Numbered from the stretch's first letter, positions 16,136 through 25,207 are shown. The stretch is DNA of 64,000 nucleotides from Novosphingobium indicum (GCF_014645195.1 NZ_BMLK01000016.1:1-64000), one strand, 5' to 3'. Notes: generated by a model not told the origin, from the sequence alone. Translations and numbers: made by a program.

Positions 16136-18708
16136 CACTCCGCTGCCTCCCGCAGGCCATCCTCGACGACATACCGGTTCGGAAATGCGACCATCTCGAT
16201 CGCCTGCGCCATCGGATATCCGGCAGTGACATGGTCCTCGATCTTCGCGAAGACATCGGGACTTGAGGAGTAGAGCGAGGCGGAAAAGGCGTCGAGCACG
16301 AGGCGGCAAACCGTCTCGGTTTCCGGCCCGCGAACCAAAACGTCCGAATATTCGACGCCGTTGCGCTTCAGGGAACGCAAAAGCGCCTCTGTGTAATTCG
16401 ACATCTCAAATCGATCGGACTTGCGGAAATCGGCGATGGTCTCCGATTTCTGCTGCAGGATCACGAACCAGTCGGAGTTCTCGAGGGCAGCGCGCGATCC
16501 GTCGGACTTGTAATAGTCATTGATAGACTGTGTCGCGGTGATCAATGACGCACCGTATTTGCGGCATGTGCGCGCATAGGTTTCAACGAAATCCGCCATG
16601 GCGCCGCCCTTCAGCATCTGCCAGGCTTCATCGATCATCAGCGCCTTGGGAATCGAGCGGCTCATGCGACGCATCGTCTGTGATGCAACGAACATGATCG
16701 ACGTCAGTACTACGCCCCTTAATTCCTCGCGCGAGGCGAGATCGGAAAGCTCGAACACCGTCAGGTCAGCGGTCAGATCGAGATTGTTGTCGCCGACGAA
16801 GAAGCGGCCATATGTCCCTTGCTGCGAAAAGGGCAGCAGCGACGTCGCCAAGTCCCGCGCGTAGTGGTGCGCCTCTCCTTCGAGCGCGGTGATGATATGA
16901 TCAACCGTGCCGTCCCGGTTGTGCTCGGTCCAGACCGTGTTGACGGCTCTGTCGATCAAGCCCCGCTCGGTATCATTCAGCCTGTTCTCGTTCCGCGCCA
17001 TCTGGGCAATGATCGCCTTGAGCATCGCCATGCAGTCCACGAGGTAATCCTCATCCTGCTCAGCAACTTCTTGGTCGATCATCCGGAACGGATTGATGGA
17101 GATCCCCGACGAAAGCTTGAATTCGCTGAATGTGCCGCCCAACGCCTTTGCCATGTGCTCGAACGACCGTCCGTCGTCGATCACGATGACCTTTGCTCGC
17201 ACACCGGCAAGACTTGCAGTCAGATCCTGCAGAAGCACGGACTTTCCCGAGCCGGACTTTCCCGCGATGGCCACGTTGTGGTTGCCCGCCTTGTTCTGGA
17301 ATGGAGACCAGAACTGAGGCTGCCCCCGTCTACCGATGAAAAGCACATGCGGAATTTCGCCGCCGACATATTCACCCTGAAGCGGCGCAATCGCCGCCAC
17401 GTTGGACGACAAGAGTGTGCGAAACCGCTTCATACGCTCCAAATCGGATTGCAAACCGTCAGCAATCATCAGCGGGAAGTGCGACATGAACGCGGGGAGC
17501 TGAATATGGGTCTCGTCGATGAGATCCCACCCGGCCGCCTTGTACATGCCCTTCACAAGCCGCTCGGCGGTTTCGGCCGTCCCACGCGGCGCAATGATAC
17601 TGAGCGTATAGTATGTACGGATCAACTTCTCGCCCGATTTCACCCGGTCCTGGACCATGCGCCACTCGGCCGCCTGATCCTTGATCTTCGGAACCAGCTT
17701 GACGCCTTGCCCTTCCGACAGCGATTGCGTGCGCGCGAACTTGAACCCTGCCTTGGCCTCGGATGCCTCGACGCCCGGAATCACGCCGCAGACCGATTGA
17801 AGCGTAGGACATGGCAGGCAGAGCTTTGGGTTGAAGATATCGCCGATGGTCTTCTGGGTGTCCCATGGTGCCCAGCGATCGGGAAAATTGCGGATCGACA
17901 TCGTTCGAACGTCAAACCGCTCCGGAACGAAATCGTCATACTCCGGCACGCCGTCAACGACATTCCCGGTAGGCCGCAAAGATTGCGCGTGGAGAAGCAA
18001 CCGATCTTTCTCGACATGCGTCACAAGGTCGCGCCGGATGCACTGCTCGTTGATCGGATCGAAACGATTGTAGCCAGGCGCATCATCTCCCGCCCCTGTC
18101 GACGCGCACAGAATCTCGTCAAAAAAGCGGATAAGGTGCACAGGGCCCAGATGTCGCACCGGCACATTGATGGAATCGAGAGCCGAAACGACGCCTTCGC
18201 GCATCGTCAGCAGGTCCTCAACTTTCAGTCCGGAACCATCCGGCGCACCGACTGACAGCAACACGCGAAAGTTTCGCAAATTGAATGGCCCGTCACTCGC
18301 GAGACTCTTCCATGCCCCCGACCGCAGCTTATCCGCTCGATGACGTGCGAGCGTGCCGAATACTCCGCCCGCCTCGATCCGAGGCAACACCCATTCAGTA
18401 AGCTTCTCGGAAATGCGCGGACTGGCATAATTGACAATGCTAAACGCACACCCTGGCATGAGAACGTCGGAAAATATCGTACCGACCATCTCGGCTGTCC
18501 GCTCATCGCCGCCGATCAACGGCGCCAGTTCAAGCACGAAGCCTTTGGACCGAACCTGGTAGAAGAGCTGCCTTTCGTCGTCGTAAGAACGATATCCCAG
18601 GAAATTCGACAACATCGGGATCGATGCCGGCCGCATCGTCTGTTCCGGCTTTCGCCGATCGCCCAACATCAGTTCGGTCAAGTTTTCGATGATGCCCATC
18701 GAATTCAC
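16135..18708 (-). CDS. traC: TraC, VirB4-type secretion ATPase
   Basis: An 857-residue cytoplasmic ATPase of the F-type T4SS that energises pilus assembly and substrate transfer. The N-terminal TraC_F_IV domain is followed by an ATPase core. Walker A GKSGSGKS lies near residue 482 and Walker B ALMIDEAW near residue 693; a conserved block, ARTCRKYGASLITATQS, follows. The size matches VirB4/TraC proteins. It overlaps traV by 4 bases. Starts at 18708 (MNSMG) or three codons later are equally possible. Confidence 0.95.
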   Translation of the reverse strand: MNSMGIIENLTELMLGDRRKPEQTMRPASIPMLSNFLGYRSYDDERQLFYQVRSKGFVLELAPLIGGDERTAEMVGTIFSDVLMPGCAFSIVNYASPRISEKLTEWVLPRIEAGGVFGTLARHRADKLRSGAWKSLASDGPFNLRNFRVLLSVGAPDGSGLKVEDLLTMREGVVSALDSINVPVRHLGPVHLIRFFDEILCASTGAGDDAPGYNRFDPINEQCIRRDLVTHVEKDRLLLHAQSLRPTGNVVDGVPEYDDFVPERFDVRTMSIRNFPDRWAPWDTQKTIGDIFNPKLCLPCPTLQSVCGVIPGVEASEAKAGFKFARTQSLSEGQGVKLVPKIKDQAAEWRMVQDRVKSGEKLIRTYYTLSIIAPRGTAETAERLVKGMYKAAGWDLIDETHIQLPAFMSHFPLMIADGLQSDLERMKRFRTLLSSNVAAIAPLQGEYVGGEIPHVLFIGRRGQPQFWSPFQNKAGNHNVAIAGKSGSGKSVLLQDLTASLAGVRAKVIVIDDGRSFEHMAKALGGTFSEFKLSSGISINPFRMIDQEVAEQDEDYLVDCMAMLKAIIAQMARNENRLNDTERGLIDRAVNTVWTEHNRDGTVDHIITALEGEAHHYARDLATSLLPFSQQGTYGRFFVGDNNLDLTADLTVFELSDLASREELRGVVLTSIMFVASQTMRRMSRSIPKALMIDEAWQMLKGGAMADFVETYARTCRKYGASLITATQSINDYYKSDGSRAALENSDWFVILQQKSETIADFRKSDRFEMSNYTEALLRSLKRNGVEYSDVLVRGPETETVCRLVLDAFSASLYSSSPDVFAKIEDHVTAGYPMAQAIEMVAFPNRYVVEDGLREAAE

Positions 18709-19361
18709 TCCTGCGCAGGGAACGATGCGGCCTGCCGGCGCGCGCGCTTGGCAAGCTTGGCATCGACCTCGGCCTTGATTTGATCGATGGCCTCCGGTCG
18801 CGCCTTTGGTGCAGCGTCACCGGCGGTGACGAGCGCGCTTTCCGGCTCGGTTGCCGGGCGAACCAAAGACAGCAGCGGCGGCGCGCTCTCAGCCGCCGCC
18901 AACAGGCCTCGCGAGTCCCCTCCCTCGCGGCCACGATTAGCCAGCTCGACGCTGCTAGCCGTCCGGCCCGGCAAACCGACCTCCGTTTTCACGACCGCGC
19001 GATCATGCGTGACGCCGGCCCCATCAGTGTAGGCCGGAAACACCACCGAAAGTTGATATCGCTGGTTGTCCTGCATCGGCGCGGATGACGCCGCCGCCTT
19101 CGCATCAGCCATGTGCGAACGATCCAAATTACCGTCATCGACTTTGTACGGCCCTGCCGGTGAGACGAAGCCGTCCGCACTTCCCGTGGCGATTTCAGCG
19201 AGCGCCTGATCGTCGATCGTCATCGACGGTGCGCACTGGCCGTCTGGCGCCGCGCATCGAAACGAGCCCTTGACGTTCGTCCCAAGCGACGTGCAGCCGG
19301 CGAGCGCGACAAGCGCAAGAACGGCCATACCGCCTTTGGCAGCGTAAGCTATCGCGGCCAT
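18705..19361 (-). CDS. traV: TraV, outer-membrane T4SS lipoprotein
   Basis: A 218-residue lipoprotein. The signal peptide ends in the lipobox LAGC with the lipidated Cys at residue 23, followed by the TraV pattern (GTNVKGSFRCAAPDGQCAPSM) with two conserved cysteines. TraV forms the outer-membrane core ring with TraK and TraB (VirB7 role). The ATG at 19361 overlaps the stop of the DsbC-like gene (TGATG) and is preferred over an upstream in-frame ATG at 19382. Confidence 0.88.
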   Translation of the reverse strand: MAAIAYAAKGGMAVLALVALAGCTSLGTNVKGSFRCAAPDGQCAPSMTIDDQALAEIATGSADGFVSPAGPYKVDDGNLDRSHMADAKAAASSAPMQDNQRYQLSVVFPAYTDGAGVTHDRAVVKTEVGLPGRTASSVELANRGREGGDSRGLLAAAESAPPLLSLVRPATEPESALVTAGDAAPKARPEAIDQIKAEVDAKLAKRARRQAASFPAQE

Positions 19362-20164
19362 CAGCTCGCTCCCTTCAACCATGTCTCGAGAAATTCGCGC
19401 GGCCTGAAGCCATGGACCACTGCTCCGTCGCTGCGGACGATGACCGGCGTCCCGGAGAATCCGTTCTTGCGAGCAAAAGCCTCATTTGCATCAAGGCCGC
19501 TTGTGTCGCACTTCCTCGCCTCCAGAGGCTCCTGCTCGTAAGCCTTCTGCAGAGCCTTCGCCCGATCGGTTGAACAGATCACCGCGTCTGAAATCGACCG
19601 TGTGCCCAGTACAGAAATTGGGCGTTCGACCACTTTGACGTTCATCGCCGCAAGCGTCTGGTGCAGACGGTTACAATACCCGCAGCGAAAATCGCTGAAG
19701 ACCGTCACAGTGCGGCTGCCCGAACCCCATGTAATGGCGCCCGACGCCGGCAAGCCTGCAAGCGACACCTTCTCTGCGGGCGCAGCCACCTCCTTGGCTC
19801 CAGGTTGCGAAGAACTACCCGCGTCGGCATCCGGATCGCTCGCTCTCGCTGCCCCCCCAACGATCGTTTCCGGGCTGATTTCCAGTAGCCGCGCGGCGGT
19901 CAGATCCTGCCGGGTCTCCATGTCGTAGACTCGGCCGATGATAAGGAAGCGGCCGCCCCGGTCCGTATAAAATAGGTTCGACCCCGCCTGAATCTCGCAC
20001 AATCCAGGAATCTTGCCGCAATCAACCGCCGCGATCTTCGTCTTGGGCAAACGCTCTGCAAGCGTCTTCAAAAGCGACGCATCGTCCCCGCTCATCGCGT
20101 AAACGGCGGAGCCTCCCGCCACTACGAGCAAAGCCACGCCCAAAAATTTCGCCAGCTTGTACAT
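19361..20164 (-). CDS. DsbC-like periplasmic disulfide isomerase of the tra operon
   Basis: A 267-residue exported thioredoxin-fold protein with a signal peptide (residues 1-23), an N-terminal DsbC-like dimerisation region, and a catalytic domain with FSDFRCGYCNRL (CGYC near residue 162) and cis-Pro segment GFSGTPVIV. It fills the role of TrbB/DsbC in F-type systems: forming or rearranging disulfides in the Cys-rich transfer proteins TraN, TraU and TraH. It lies between traB and traV, coupled to traV. Confidence 0.87.
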   Translation of the reverse strand: MYKLAKFLGVALLVVAGGSAVYAMSGDDASLLKTLAERLPKTKIAAVDCGKIPGLCEIQAGSNLFYTDRGGRFLIIGRVYDMETRQDLTAARLLEISPETIVGGAARASDPDADAGSSSQPGAKEVAAPAEKVSLAGLPASGAITWGSGSRTVTVFSDFRCGYCNRLHQTLAAMNVKVVERPISVLGTRSISDAVICSTDRAKALQKAYEQEPLEARKCDTSGLDANEAFARKNGFSGTPVIVRSDGAVVHGFRPREFLETWLKGAS

Positions 20165-20172
20165 GATCCACC

Positions 20173-21489
20173 TCAGTTTCGAATGAAGGTGCCGTCAAGG
20201 AACACCACCTCGACATCGGCGCCGGTGGGCATCTCGATGACCGGCTGATACTGCTCGGCCCGCTCGATCAGATAATCGGATACGGTATCGCCGGCCTTCG
20301 ACACCCCTTCACCAAGACCGCCCTTGACGATGTCGCCTGTTGAAAGCTGCTGGCGCTGGCCGTTGACACTGACGTTCGCGCCGCTGAAGATTGAGTTCGC
20401 GTTTGCGGAGAAGCCGCGGCCGAAGCCACCCGCGAGCCCGGCCAGGAACGCCTGACCAATGAGCCCCCCTTCACGACTGACAACGCGCCCTCGCAGCCCG
20501 ACTTTCCCTCCAAAGGAGATAAAGCCCTTCACTTCCGAAACCGCGAAGCGCCCACCGGGCTGCGGGCAGGTCATGCGCTGCAGCTTCACATAGACCTTCT
20601 CCGAGGAAAGATCTCCGTAGGCAGCCCCATTGACCATGCAGCCTTGGACTTGCGTCCTGTAGAGTTTCCCGTCCGAGAAGACCGACCGCGCAGGCCCGGT
20701 GATCCGCAGCAGAACGGGCAGAGGATCGCTTTGGCTGTGAACGTTTGTTGCCGCGTCAACGCCGACGACGACTTTGGCCGTCGCTATCGAATTAGGCGGC
20801 AGGAAATTTGGGCTGTCTGTATATGTTGCCGCCTGTTTTCCGCCCGCTTCGATCCTCTTTGCGTCACCCGAAGGACCCGGACTGCCACCATCAAACGAAA
20901 CCAGCTTCACCTCATTGCTGCGACCTGTACCCGCTTGAACGCCGGATACGCCCAGCGCACGCGCCGATGCGAGAGCACCAGGCGCCGATGCTGAAGGGGC
21001 CGACTTCTGCAGGCTGTCCAGTTGCCCCTTCAGCTGATCGTTCTCGCGCTGATAGGCCTCCAAGACCCGCGTCGCGTCCGCCTTCATTTGCTCGTTTTCC
21101 TGACGAAGGCTCTGCACTTCATCCTGGACCTGATCGACCCGCGTCGCGGTCTTATCGACGCCCCTCAGCTGATTCTCCTGCGAATTGAGCTGCTGGTCGT
21201 ACATCGTCATCCAATCACGATCGGCCATCTGCCGGTTCATGATCGCGTCGGTCGACACCTGCGTCTTGGCGTCGCCTATCACATTCTTGGTCGACTTCGA
21301 GCCGCTCCCGCCCAGAATATAGTACATCGCCAAAAGGCCCACGACGGCAACGCCCCCGTAGAGGATGAGTTTTTGACGCCGCTCCGCCGATGCATTCTCG
21401 GAGATCAGCCCGGTATCTTCGACGGCGTCATACTCGCCGCCCCGTTGCCCCTCGACGTCCTTGGCCTTGCGCTTGAAAATGTCCATCAT
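20173..21489 (-). CDS. traB: TraB, VirB10-like T4SS scaffold
   Basis: A 438-residue protein with a short cytoplasmic N-terminus, one transmembrane helix (residues 41-60), a periplasmic coiled coil (about 95-150) and a C-terminal VirB10/TraB beta domain. That domain includes SIATAKVVVGVDAATN, ITGPARSVFSDGK and a terminal hydrophobic antenna-like region. TraB spans the envelope and links the inner-membrane ATPase complex to the TraK/TraV outer ring. It overlaps traK by 4 bases and precedes the DsbC-like gene by 8. Confidence 0.93.
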   Translation of the reverse strand: MMDIFKRKAKDVEGQRGGEYDAVEDTGLISENASAERRQKLILYGGVAVVGLLAMYYILGGSGSKSTKNVIGDAKTQVSTDAIMNRQMADRDWMTMYDQQLNSQENQLRGVDKTATRVDQVQDEVQSLRQENEQMKADATRVLEAYQRENDQLKGQLDSLQKSAPSASAPGALASARALGVSGVQAGTGRSNEVKLVSFDGGSPGPSGDAKRIEAGGKQAATYTDSPNFLPPNSIATAKVVVGVDAATNVHSQSDPLPVLLRITGPARSVFSDGKLYRTQVQGCMVNGAAYGDLSSEKVYVKLQRMTCPQPGGRFAVSEVKGFISFGGKVGLRGRVVSREGGLIGQAFLAGLAGGFGRGFSANANSIFSGANVSVNGQRQQLSTGDIVKGGLGEGVSKAGDTVSDYLIERAEQYQPVIEMPTGADVEVVFLDGTFIRN

Positions 21490-22286
21490 AGCTCTCCTGC
21501 AGGAACCACCACGTAGGCTCCTGTCGCTTGGCCGGGGGCCAACGATGGGTTGGAAATGCTCACCGCGACAGCGCCGCGTGAGGCGATCAGGTCTTCGCCC
21601 AAAAGCACGGGCTCGCTTCCCGTGTTCTCGATGCGCAGCACCTTGCCCGCCAGCAACAAGCCGTCGTATTCGCTGACGAGCTGCACTTTCAGATTACCGA
21701 CATTGACAGGCGCATGCGGCCGATCGTGGATCTCGAAACCTTCGGCCGGCTTCTGCTCGAACATCGCGCGCACCAAGCCAACCGCCTGCTGGTCGAGTGG
21801 CAAGCCCGATTTCAGAGCCATCGCCTCCCGTTTGGGCTTGTTGATCTCCGCATTGGCGACGAACACCTGTTTGGCTTCGGCGCCGGATACGCTGCAAACA
21901 AACTTGTAAACGAAGCCCTTCTTCGTCGTCCCGAAGAACGACAACGACGTGCGAACGTAGCCTTCGGGAACCGACAAGTAGATGTCACCTCGGGTCGCTT
22001 CGTGAACGACTGAAAAGTCCTCATTGGGATTGCCGCTCGATACTTTCGAGACCGACGCGAATTCATCGTCCTTGAGCGAGATTCTCGTGAGGTCCTGCTT
22101 AGAGGCATCGCATTGCACGGTTCCATTGTCGGCGACGGAAACTGTCTGATCGGCGAGAGCCGGTGCCGAAGACAGCAAACCTAGCGCCAAGATCACTGCT
22201 CCTAAGGAGCGCTTTGCCAGGCAATCGAGTGACGAGAGCAGCGCCGCTCCCGCGACCAATTCGCATTGGCCCAAGACGTTCGTCAT
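21486..22286 (-). CDS. traK: TraK, VirB9-like secretin component
   Basis: A 266-residue periplasmic protein. The C-terminal half carries the TraK features (GLLLAGKVLRIENTGSEPVLLGE, then the terminal AVAVSISNP segment). A signal peptide ends near residue 45 (SSAPALA), so the annotated N-terminus is long and a later start is possible. TraK forms the outer-membrane core complex with TraB and TraV. Overlaps with traE and traB are 4 bases each. Confidence 0.9.
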   Translation of the reverse strand: MTNVLGQCELVAGAALLSSLDCLAKRSLGAVILALGLLSSAPALADQTVSVADNGTVQCDASKQDLTRISLKDDEFASVSKVSSGNPNEDFSVVHEATRGDIYLSVPEGYVRTSLSFFGTTKKGFVYKFVCSVSGAEAKQVFVANAEINKPKREAMALKSGLPLDQQAVGLVRAMFEQKPAEGFEIHDRPHAPVNVGNLKVQLVSEYDGLLLAGKVLRIENTGSEPVLLGEDLIASRGAVAVSISNPSLAPGQATGAYVVVPAGEL

Positions 22287-22846
22287 TCGGTTTCATCCTT
22301 CTTGAGAACAACGCCAAAACCGAGAAGCTTGAGGCTCAGACCCTCGTATTTCCATGTGAAGCGGAAGACGCGATTCTCGCTGCGAACATCGCGCGCAGCG
22401 ACAACCGTATGCAGAACGCCGCCGACCTCGCTGGTCAGCGCTTCGGGATCGACCCGTATCCAGTCGATCGTCACGAACTGGGTGACTTGGGAGCCCTGCT
22501 GCTCCTCGACGATCTTCGCGAGTTCCGCCTTCAACGGCCCGCGAGCCTCTGGAGCGGTAATCTTGAGGATGGAATCCATCCAGTACTGCAACGTCTCCGG
22601 CGATCGATTTAGAGTGAGGAGTGCCGCGTCGCGCGTCACCGCTTCCAGGTAGTCCGCCGAAACGCCCGCGGACGAAATCGCCATTTCCTTGGGCACGACA
22701 GGCTGAAGAATGACCTCGCGATCACGTCGGCTCGCGAACGTCAGAAGCGCGAAACAAGAAAGCAAGAGTACGAGGCAAGCGATCGCCAGCAGATTTCGCT
22801 GCTTGAGTGCCCGCTGCGATTGCTCGTGTGCGAAAGCAAGATCCAT
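22283..22846 (-). CDS. traE: TraE, VirB5/VirB8-position T4SS protein
   Basis: A 187-residue protein with one N-terminal transmembrane helix (about residues 17-37) and a periplasmic domain that matches F-type TraE: VVPKEMAISSAGVSADYLEAVTRD, then LQYWMDSIL and the terminal YKFTWKYEG-like strand. TraE is an inner-membrane pilus-assembly protein. It follows traL with a 1-base gap, in the standard traA-L-E-K-B order. Confidence 0.92.
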   Translation of the reverse strand: MDLAFAHEQSQRALKQRNLLAIACLVLLLSCFALLTFASRRDREVILQPVVPKEMAISSAGVSADYLEAVTRDAALLTLNRSPETLQYWMDSILKITAPEARGPLKAELAKIVEEQQGSQVTQFVTIDWIRVDPEALTSEVGGVLHTVVAARDVRSENRVFRFTWKYEGLSLKLLGFGVVLKKDETE

Positions 22847-22847
22847 A

Positions 22848-23132
22848 TCAGCCCGCCATGACCCGAAGATGAGAGGGCGGGGCGACCTTCAGACCAAAGA
22901 AGCCGCCCGGCAGATGCCAGTAAGCGACATGCAGCACCCAGTGCATCGAGCGACCGGCTCGAAGTTTGCGATACCCCAGCCAGGCAGCCACTGACAGGGC
23001 GAGCCCGATGACGATGTGCTGGCTAAGAATCCCCCAGGTGAAAGGGATAACCATCACAAGGAATTCATCGAGCGTCCAAAAGCCAATAAGCTCCGGGTCG
23101 TCGAGATGCTTGGGAATGCTATACTGATCCAT
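22848..23132 (-). CDS. traL: TraL, F-type pilus assembly protein
   Basis: A 94-residue inner-membrane protein with the TraL pattern: IPKHLDDPELIGFWTLDE at the N-terminus, then two hydrophobic segments and the YWHLPGG motif near the C-terminus. TraL corresponds to VirB3 and anchors the TraC ATPase complex. The ATG at 23132 (MDQYSIP) is preferred over the in-frame upstream ATG at 23156, which lies in the intercistronic hairpin. The gene is separated from the pilin gene by that hairpin. Confidence 0.92.
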   Translation of the reverse strand: MDQYSIPKHLDDPELIGFWTLDEFLVMVIPFTWGILSQHIVIGLALSVAAWLGYRKLRAGRSMHWVLHVAYWHLPGGFFGLKVAPPSHLRVMAG

Positions 23133-23149
23133 AAGACCGCCCCGAGGAG

Positions 23150-23186
23150 ATTTCATGGGCCGCCGGAGACGTGCGGCCCATGAAAT
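23150..23186 (-). promoter_or_regulatory. Strong intercistronic hairpin between traA and traL
   Basis: Bases 23150-23163 and 23173-23186 are exact reverse complements over 14 bp around a 9-base loop. The hairpin lies 4 bases downstream of the pilin stop codon and 17 bases before the traL start. No T tract follows on the minus strand, so it is unlikely to be a classical terminator. An mRNA-stabilising or processing hairpin that leaves more pilin message than downstream message is the simplest reading. Confidence 0.8.
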
Positions 23187-23190
23187 TGGT

Positions 23191-23514
23191 TCAGATGGTG
23201 GCGGTCACAGTCGACGTGACGATCGGCACGCCGGTGCCGGCGCCGACGCCGACCCCGACCGGAATCGCGACCTGACCGAGCGAGAAGCGACCCGAAGCCA
23301 GACCGACAACGCCGCCGGCGAGAGACAGCACCGTGATGATCTTGCCGCCCGAACCTTCGAGGAAGTCCGTGAACTTCGTCAGCGCCGTATCGAAGGTGCC
23401 GTCCGTGCCGGCGAACGCCATTTCCACACCGACCACCGACGCAAGCGCCACCAAGCCGGCCGCGACGGCAATATTCTTGCCAACATTGGCAGCTTCCACT
23501 TTGAGAGCATTCAT
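23191..23514 (-). CDS. traA: TraA, F-type pilin precursor
   Basis: A 107-residue propilin: a leader of about 35 residues with a hydrophobic segment ending at a likely peptidase site (VEMAFAG), then a mature part with two hydrophobic helices separated by a short turn (ITVLSLAGGVVGLASG and QVAIPVGVGVGAGTGVPIV). The position first in the tra operon, directly before traL-traE-traK, supports the identity. The start at 23514 has a good ribosome binding site (GGAAAGG 8 bases upstream). The frame extends upstream to 23661, but without coding character. Confidence 0.85.
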   Translation of the reverse strand: MNALKVEAANVGKNIAVAAGLVALASVVGVEMAFAGTDGTFDTALTKFTDFLEGSGGKIITVLSLAGGVVGLASGRFSLGQVAIPVGVGVGAGTGVPIVTSTVTATI

Positions 23515-23916
23515 GAAGAGTACCTTTCCGTGTAATCCTGCGCATCTGCGCGAACACACCACGGAACAGACCCGGCGCTCGATCAATAACGCCCCGTCCT
23601 TTTTGTAACCACTTCTTAAATGAAGGCGGTCTATTTGATGAAATCGGGCATGATTCGGCACCCTGCACGGTTGCTTGCGGCACCACCTGGAGTCACGCAG
23701 TCTCCACTCCGGGTTCTATTTGCCCCCACAAGGAACAATATGCGCCCTCGCCTGGCGCTTTTGTGCGCCTCACGAGGCGAACATAGGTCGACCTACGGAT
23801 ACTCCGACCCATCGTTCCATGCCGAACCACATCGTTCAGCGCTCGAAGCAAGGCGCTTATCTACCGCCAGTTCCAGTGCTACCAGCGGCTCGGGATAAGC
23901 AGGGGCCTCCAGATCC
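23515..23916. promoter_or_regulatory. Divergent region upstream of the tra operon
   Basis: A 402-base gap between the pilin gene (minus) and a small plus-strand gene. It should hold the main tra promoter. I see the GGAAAGG ribosome binding site of traA at its left end and several short unsupported frames, but no promoter I can place with confidence. Confidence 0.4.
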
Positions 23917-24270
23917 GTGAACAGCGATTCAAGAGTTACCGTCTATAAGATGCGGGTAAACGAAAGTGCATTTGCGATGACACTGAACGCGATTCGGCAA
24001 TTAAGCCGCCGTCATCTAAGATATGAAACCCTGTCCGGCGTTATAAACTACACGATATCGACTGATATCGCCCCCCCTTTCGAAGCCATTGAAGAATTAC
24101 GTCTTGGAGCACCCTTTGATGGTGATATCCAGATTTTCCTCAGGCTGCATGCCAACAAGAGAGATCAATTCGAACACTTTCGTAAGCGGCTTCAAGAACT
24201 TGTGGATTTTCCTGTTTCCGCCCGAGAAACGGTAATCTTTTGCTGCTTGCTCGTGACACTCTCTGATTGA
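23917..24270 (+). CDS. Hypothetical protein (117 aa)
   Basis: A 117-residue protein transcribed divergently from the tra operon. The N-terminal half is basic. The C-terminal segment FRKRLQELVDFPVSARETVIFCCLLVTLSD resembles the paired-helix end of ribbon-helix-helix or TraM-like proteins, but this is only a pattern impression. Its location next to the transfer promoter would suit a regulator. An internal ATG near 23950 is an alternative start. Confidence 0.45.
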   Translation: MNSDSRVTVYKMRVNESAFAMTLNAIRQLSRRHLRYETLSGVINYTISTDIAPPFEAIEELRLGAPFDGDIQIFLRLHANKRDQFEHFRKRLQELVDFPVSARETVIFCCLLVTLSD

Positions 24271-24378
24271 GGGCTTGCCAAAATCCTCTGTTTCCTCCCA
24301 TAACAGCAATGCAAGTGCATTGGCCGTATAGGAGTCAGTCCCATACGGCTCAATGAAACCACACTTTGGGGTATTCAT

Positions 24379-24873
24379 ATGGGCCAGTTGATTCGGATGG
24401 ACGCCGACGAGCAGAGCGCCGAAACCAACCCACGATCCAGCGCAGGCTTTGGGTATGCAGTGATCATCAGAGAAGCGATGGCCAGCCAGAATGTCAGCCT
24501 GCGCGAATTGCAACGACGAGGCGTCGTGAACGACCGGCTACGACGACAACTCTTCGAGAAAATCGAGGCAGGCCTAATAAGCGTTACCGAACTGCAGCAG
24601 GTCTACGATTGCCTCGGCATTGATCCCCTAAGAGCGATGGTCGCCGTCCAAGTCCTCAATAATCCGCAGGCCTATTTCGATCCATGCTGCGAAACGATCG
24701 CTGCCTACACCGAAGAACTGGGAATCGCTCTAAACGAGCAGCTCTCTGCGGTCCGGGGTGATTTCAAACCGATACGCAGAAACCTCTGCCGATCCCACGC
24801 GCAGAAGATCACAGAACAAATCTGCGCTCACCACGCGCGGGTCGTAGAGCGAGAGGAAACTCCGATCGCCTGA
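24379..24873 (+). CDS. Hypothetical protein, possible HTH (164 aa)
   Basis: A 164-residue protein. Residues 25-75 (YAVIIREAMASQNVSLRELQRR, VTELQQVYDCLGIDPLRAMVAV) have the helical spacing and 'DCLGID' end of Xre-like helix-turn-helix domains, so a DNA-binding role is plausible. The C-terminal half is helical and carries scattered Cys and His without a clear metal site. The start may be 24379 or the ATG at 24397. It precedes an RHH gene and may share its transcript. Confidence 0.5.
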   Translation: MGQLIRMDADEQSAETNPRSSAGFGYAVIIREAMASQNVSLRELQRRGVVNDRLRRQLFEKIEAGLISVTELQQVYDCLGIDPLRAMVAVQVLNNPQAYFDPCCETIAAYTEELGIALNEQLSAVRGDFKPIRRNLCRSHAQKITEQICAHHARVVEREETPIA

Positions 24874-24957
24874 CACTGTGCATCGGCCCTGCCATTGTTC
24901 AGCCTCCCCGTCCCTAGGAACAGCCGCGTAACGTTCCTCTCCGAGAGGAGTACCCAC

Positions 24958-25176
24958 ATGGCGATCGACCGAAAGGCAACGCACAGACAGCGCATGCGGG
25001 ACCGCGGCCTGAGGCCACTGGAAGTCTGGCTGCCCGCGAGCCTCATCAACAGCATCGACGAATTGAAAAGGGACGGCGTAAGCCGTGACGCTGTCATTAC
25101 CAACGTCATCAATTCCTACCTTAATCGAGAAAGGCACCAGAACGACGATGTAGCAATTCAACGCAACCCAGAATGA
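24958..25176 (+). CDS. Ribbon-helix-helix DNA-binding protein
   Basis: A 72-residue protein with an RHH/CopG pattern: the strand LRPLEVWLPASLINSIDELKRDG followed by SRDAVITNVINSYL. RHH proteins of this size on plasmids are usually repressors of replication, transfer (TraY-like) or addiction genes. The ATG at 24958 has the strong site GAGAGGAG upstream. It is followed directly by a terminator, so it ends its transcript. The structured region and RepC-like gene downstream suggest control of replication or relaxosome function. Confidence 0.75.
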   Translation: MAIDRKATHRQRMRDRGLRPLEVWLPASLINSIDELKRDGVSRDAVITNVINSYLNRERHQNDDVAIQRNPE

Positions 25177-25207
25177 AAAAGGGCTCGGTTGGCGCCGAGC
25201 CCTTTTC
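25176..25207 (+). terminator. Rho-independent terminator after the RHH gene
   Basis: GGGCTCGG (25181-25188) and CCGAGCCC (25195-25202) form a perfect 8-bp stem with a 6-base loop. Five A residues lie before it and TTTT after it, so it could work on both strands. It follows the RHH stop codon directly. Confidence 0.85.

Noticed and set aside
16819..18255. A 478-codon plus-strand frame opposite traC
   Set aside because: It is a shadow of the traC coding strand, rich in Arg and His, without recognisable domains, inside an operon of opposite orientation.
23620..23898. Small plus-strand frames in the tra promoter region
   Set aside because: No ribosome binding site, no domain and protein composition unlike neighbours.
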